DNA of 64,000 nt from the NCBI GenBank assembly GCA_008508345.1, contig QNGE01000927.1:8376-72375 (forward strand), in the 5' to 3' direction. Every line of letters starts with the position of its first letter. The stretch's first letter is position 1. Made by a program: the position numbers and the translations under genes. Source of the DNA: Paragonimus westermani. Taxonomy: Eukaryota > Platyhelminthes > Trematoda > Plagiorchiida > Troglotrematidae. Below the pieces are notes generated by a model that was given only the letters and a program-made list of their open reading frames with translations, searched no databases and was not told the origin of the DNA. Positions 62,701-64,000 of this stretch are shown here, piece by piece.

Positions 62701-64000
62701 TAGTTCTGCATCCAACTGGTTCAACTCAGTGGACTGAGGCTAGATCCAAGCTCGATTATAGGGGAAAGCCATTGTGTACTAACCATGTAACTCATGAATT
62801 CCCCGTACTAGTGCATACTACTGATAACATTTCTGCCAGACGAAAGATTGCTGTAAGCTATGTTTGCAAGCGAAGGGATTATTGGTTGTCAAACGACCAG
62901 TCTGCAACATTACAAATCCGATTTGATGGTCAGACTTATCTGCTGCTGCAATCCAGAGGACTCGGTGATTAAGGCTTCGGGTTTCTTGGGTGTGACCACG
63001 ACAAAACAGCTGTGAAATACTCAAAACGACAGGATGCTTACAAATATCTGGGTAGTGTGGAAAGATTTCGTGACTTTACTGCTGGATGCCTATGTAGATG
63101 CAGTGCTATTTTATCCGAATAAAAAGGGTGACTATCAAATAAAGCAGCTGGAAACAAAGACTCCTGAATCACCAGCTTTTGACTGTCGGTCTTAACCTAT
63201 TGTTCAACACATCCAGTAAATTTGCTGTACTGTTCAGAAGTTTCCGATGAGCCTAATTCACAGCGTTTCTGACCGCTACTTAAACGGATTCTTGTGTCGT
63301 GGCCTCTAAGTAAGTGGTCGTAAAGTCATGGCTTATCATGTTATTTCCAATTCAGAGTTTCAAGAAGGAAGTTTTAGTCGTGTCTCATGGAGCCAAACTC
63401 TCTCCATGGTACATACGATTATGATCTATCCACGTCAATTATTATTTGGACAAACGTCGATTTAGTTTTATTCTTACTCCTCTTCAGCTTCCAAGTTTTA
63501 TCTGTCGAAATCAGGACAACCAGAAAGTAACCTCTGCTCGCTCCATTAACAAGTTTCATTGAAAAGCACTGTTTTACTTTTGGAGCTAGATTTGTGTGTT
63601 TAGACCTCCAGATTTGGCAATTATTTGGAACAACACACAGGCAGTGCTACAACTGATCGGTTTTTTCTCACCGCGTTTGATAATAACCAAGCCAAAATCC
63701 GGAGTGGAAAGTGTACAACTGTCTAACGGATCAGAGCGGATGGTCGTATATTTGAAGTCTTGCTTCATAGTCCGGTCAAATTCTGACAATACAGACTAGG
63801 AGTACACTTGTGCCTCATACTTGCGTATGCTCCAACAGGCAATGAGTTGTATCCTACTTGGAACGCTTTTCCCCAAGTCCAATTATATCCTTAAAGAAGA
63901 CTGGACGCTTGAAGGTCCTCGTTCGTACTGGTTGTACAAGCGCGCAACACCGCATTCATACCTTCAAAAGCAGCTGCGCAAGGTGCTGAAGTGTTGAGAC
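59751..64000. other. Upstream region of asnA and gene-poor flank
   Basis: The promoter and any 5' exon of asnA should lie in the first part of this region, but none can be pointed to. Overlapping minus-strand frames at 59978-60670 and 60027-60374 are fairly long (230 and 115 codons). The second has a hydrophobic start but begins with TTG; neither has a nameable domain. The rest holds a TA microsatellite and no recognised gene. Confidence 0.4.
61951..61976. repeat. (TA)n microsatellite, 13 units
   Basis: Uninterrupted TA dinucleotides, preceded by CA and followed by ATTC. Confidence 0.95.

Noticed and set aside
1..64000. CRISPR arrays, bacterial operons or prophage
   Set aside because: No regularly spaced direct repeats and no prokaryotic gene clusters; the only bacterial-type gene stands alone among eukaryotic repeats.

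Overview
The window looks like repeat-rich nuclear DNA of a flatworm, most likely a digenean fluke. The evidence is the mix of mobile elements: Penelope-like retroelements with a GIY-YIG endonuclease, a CR1-like LINE, a compact Ty3/Gypsy element, and a tRNA-headed SINE that carries a hammerhead ribozyme, the architecture known from the schistosome SM-alpha repeats. Host coding content is very low and base composition is fairly even. The species cannot be named from the sequence alone.

Layout. 1-4824: no recognisable gene. 4825-9851 (minus): a complete but decayed Ty3/Gypsy element of about 5.0 kb with both LTRs, an ATAT flank on both sides, a candidate primer-binding site, and broken gag, protease, RT, RNase H and integrase. 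13227-13560 and 21796-22240: two loci where the hammerhead SINE lies as inverted pairs, with decayed single copies near 14393 and 24190. 22745-23065 and 48630-48930: two copies, in opposite orientation, of an unclassified interspersed repeat that encodes protein. 26290-28840 (plus): a broken CR1-like LINE. 36825-38330 (plus): a 5'-truncated Penelope-like element with a long open frame but a mutated RT active site. 40113-41120 and 44620-45110 (plus): two decayed members of a second Penelope family. 53162-55944: a third Penelope family as a head-to-head inverted pair.

The only intact, recognisable host-type gene is on the minus strand at 58719-59738: a full-length, intronless, bacterial-type aspartate-ammonia ligase (AsnA). 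This enzyme family is normally bacterial, archaeal or protist. Animals normally use the unrelated glutamine-dependent ASNS, so this is a good candidate for horizontal gene transfer. It has a possible splice acceptor just before its ATG and a candidate poly(A) signal after its stop.

The most striking theme is self-cleaving RNA. Hammerhead folds can be drawn by eye in the SINE and near the 3' ends of two Penelope families, and a partial one in the third Penelope family: about nine sites in 64 kb, on both strands, ranging from core-intact to decayed. All structural statements are by eye; no folding, alignment or database search was run.
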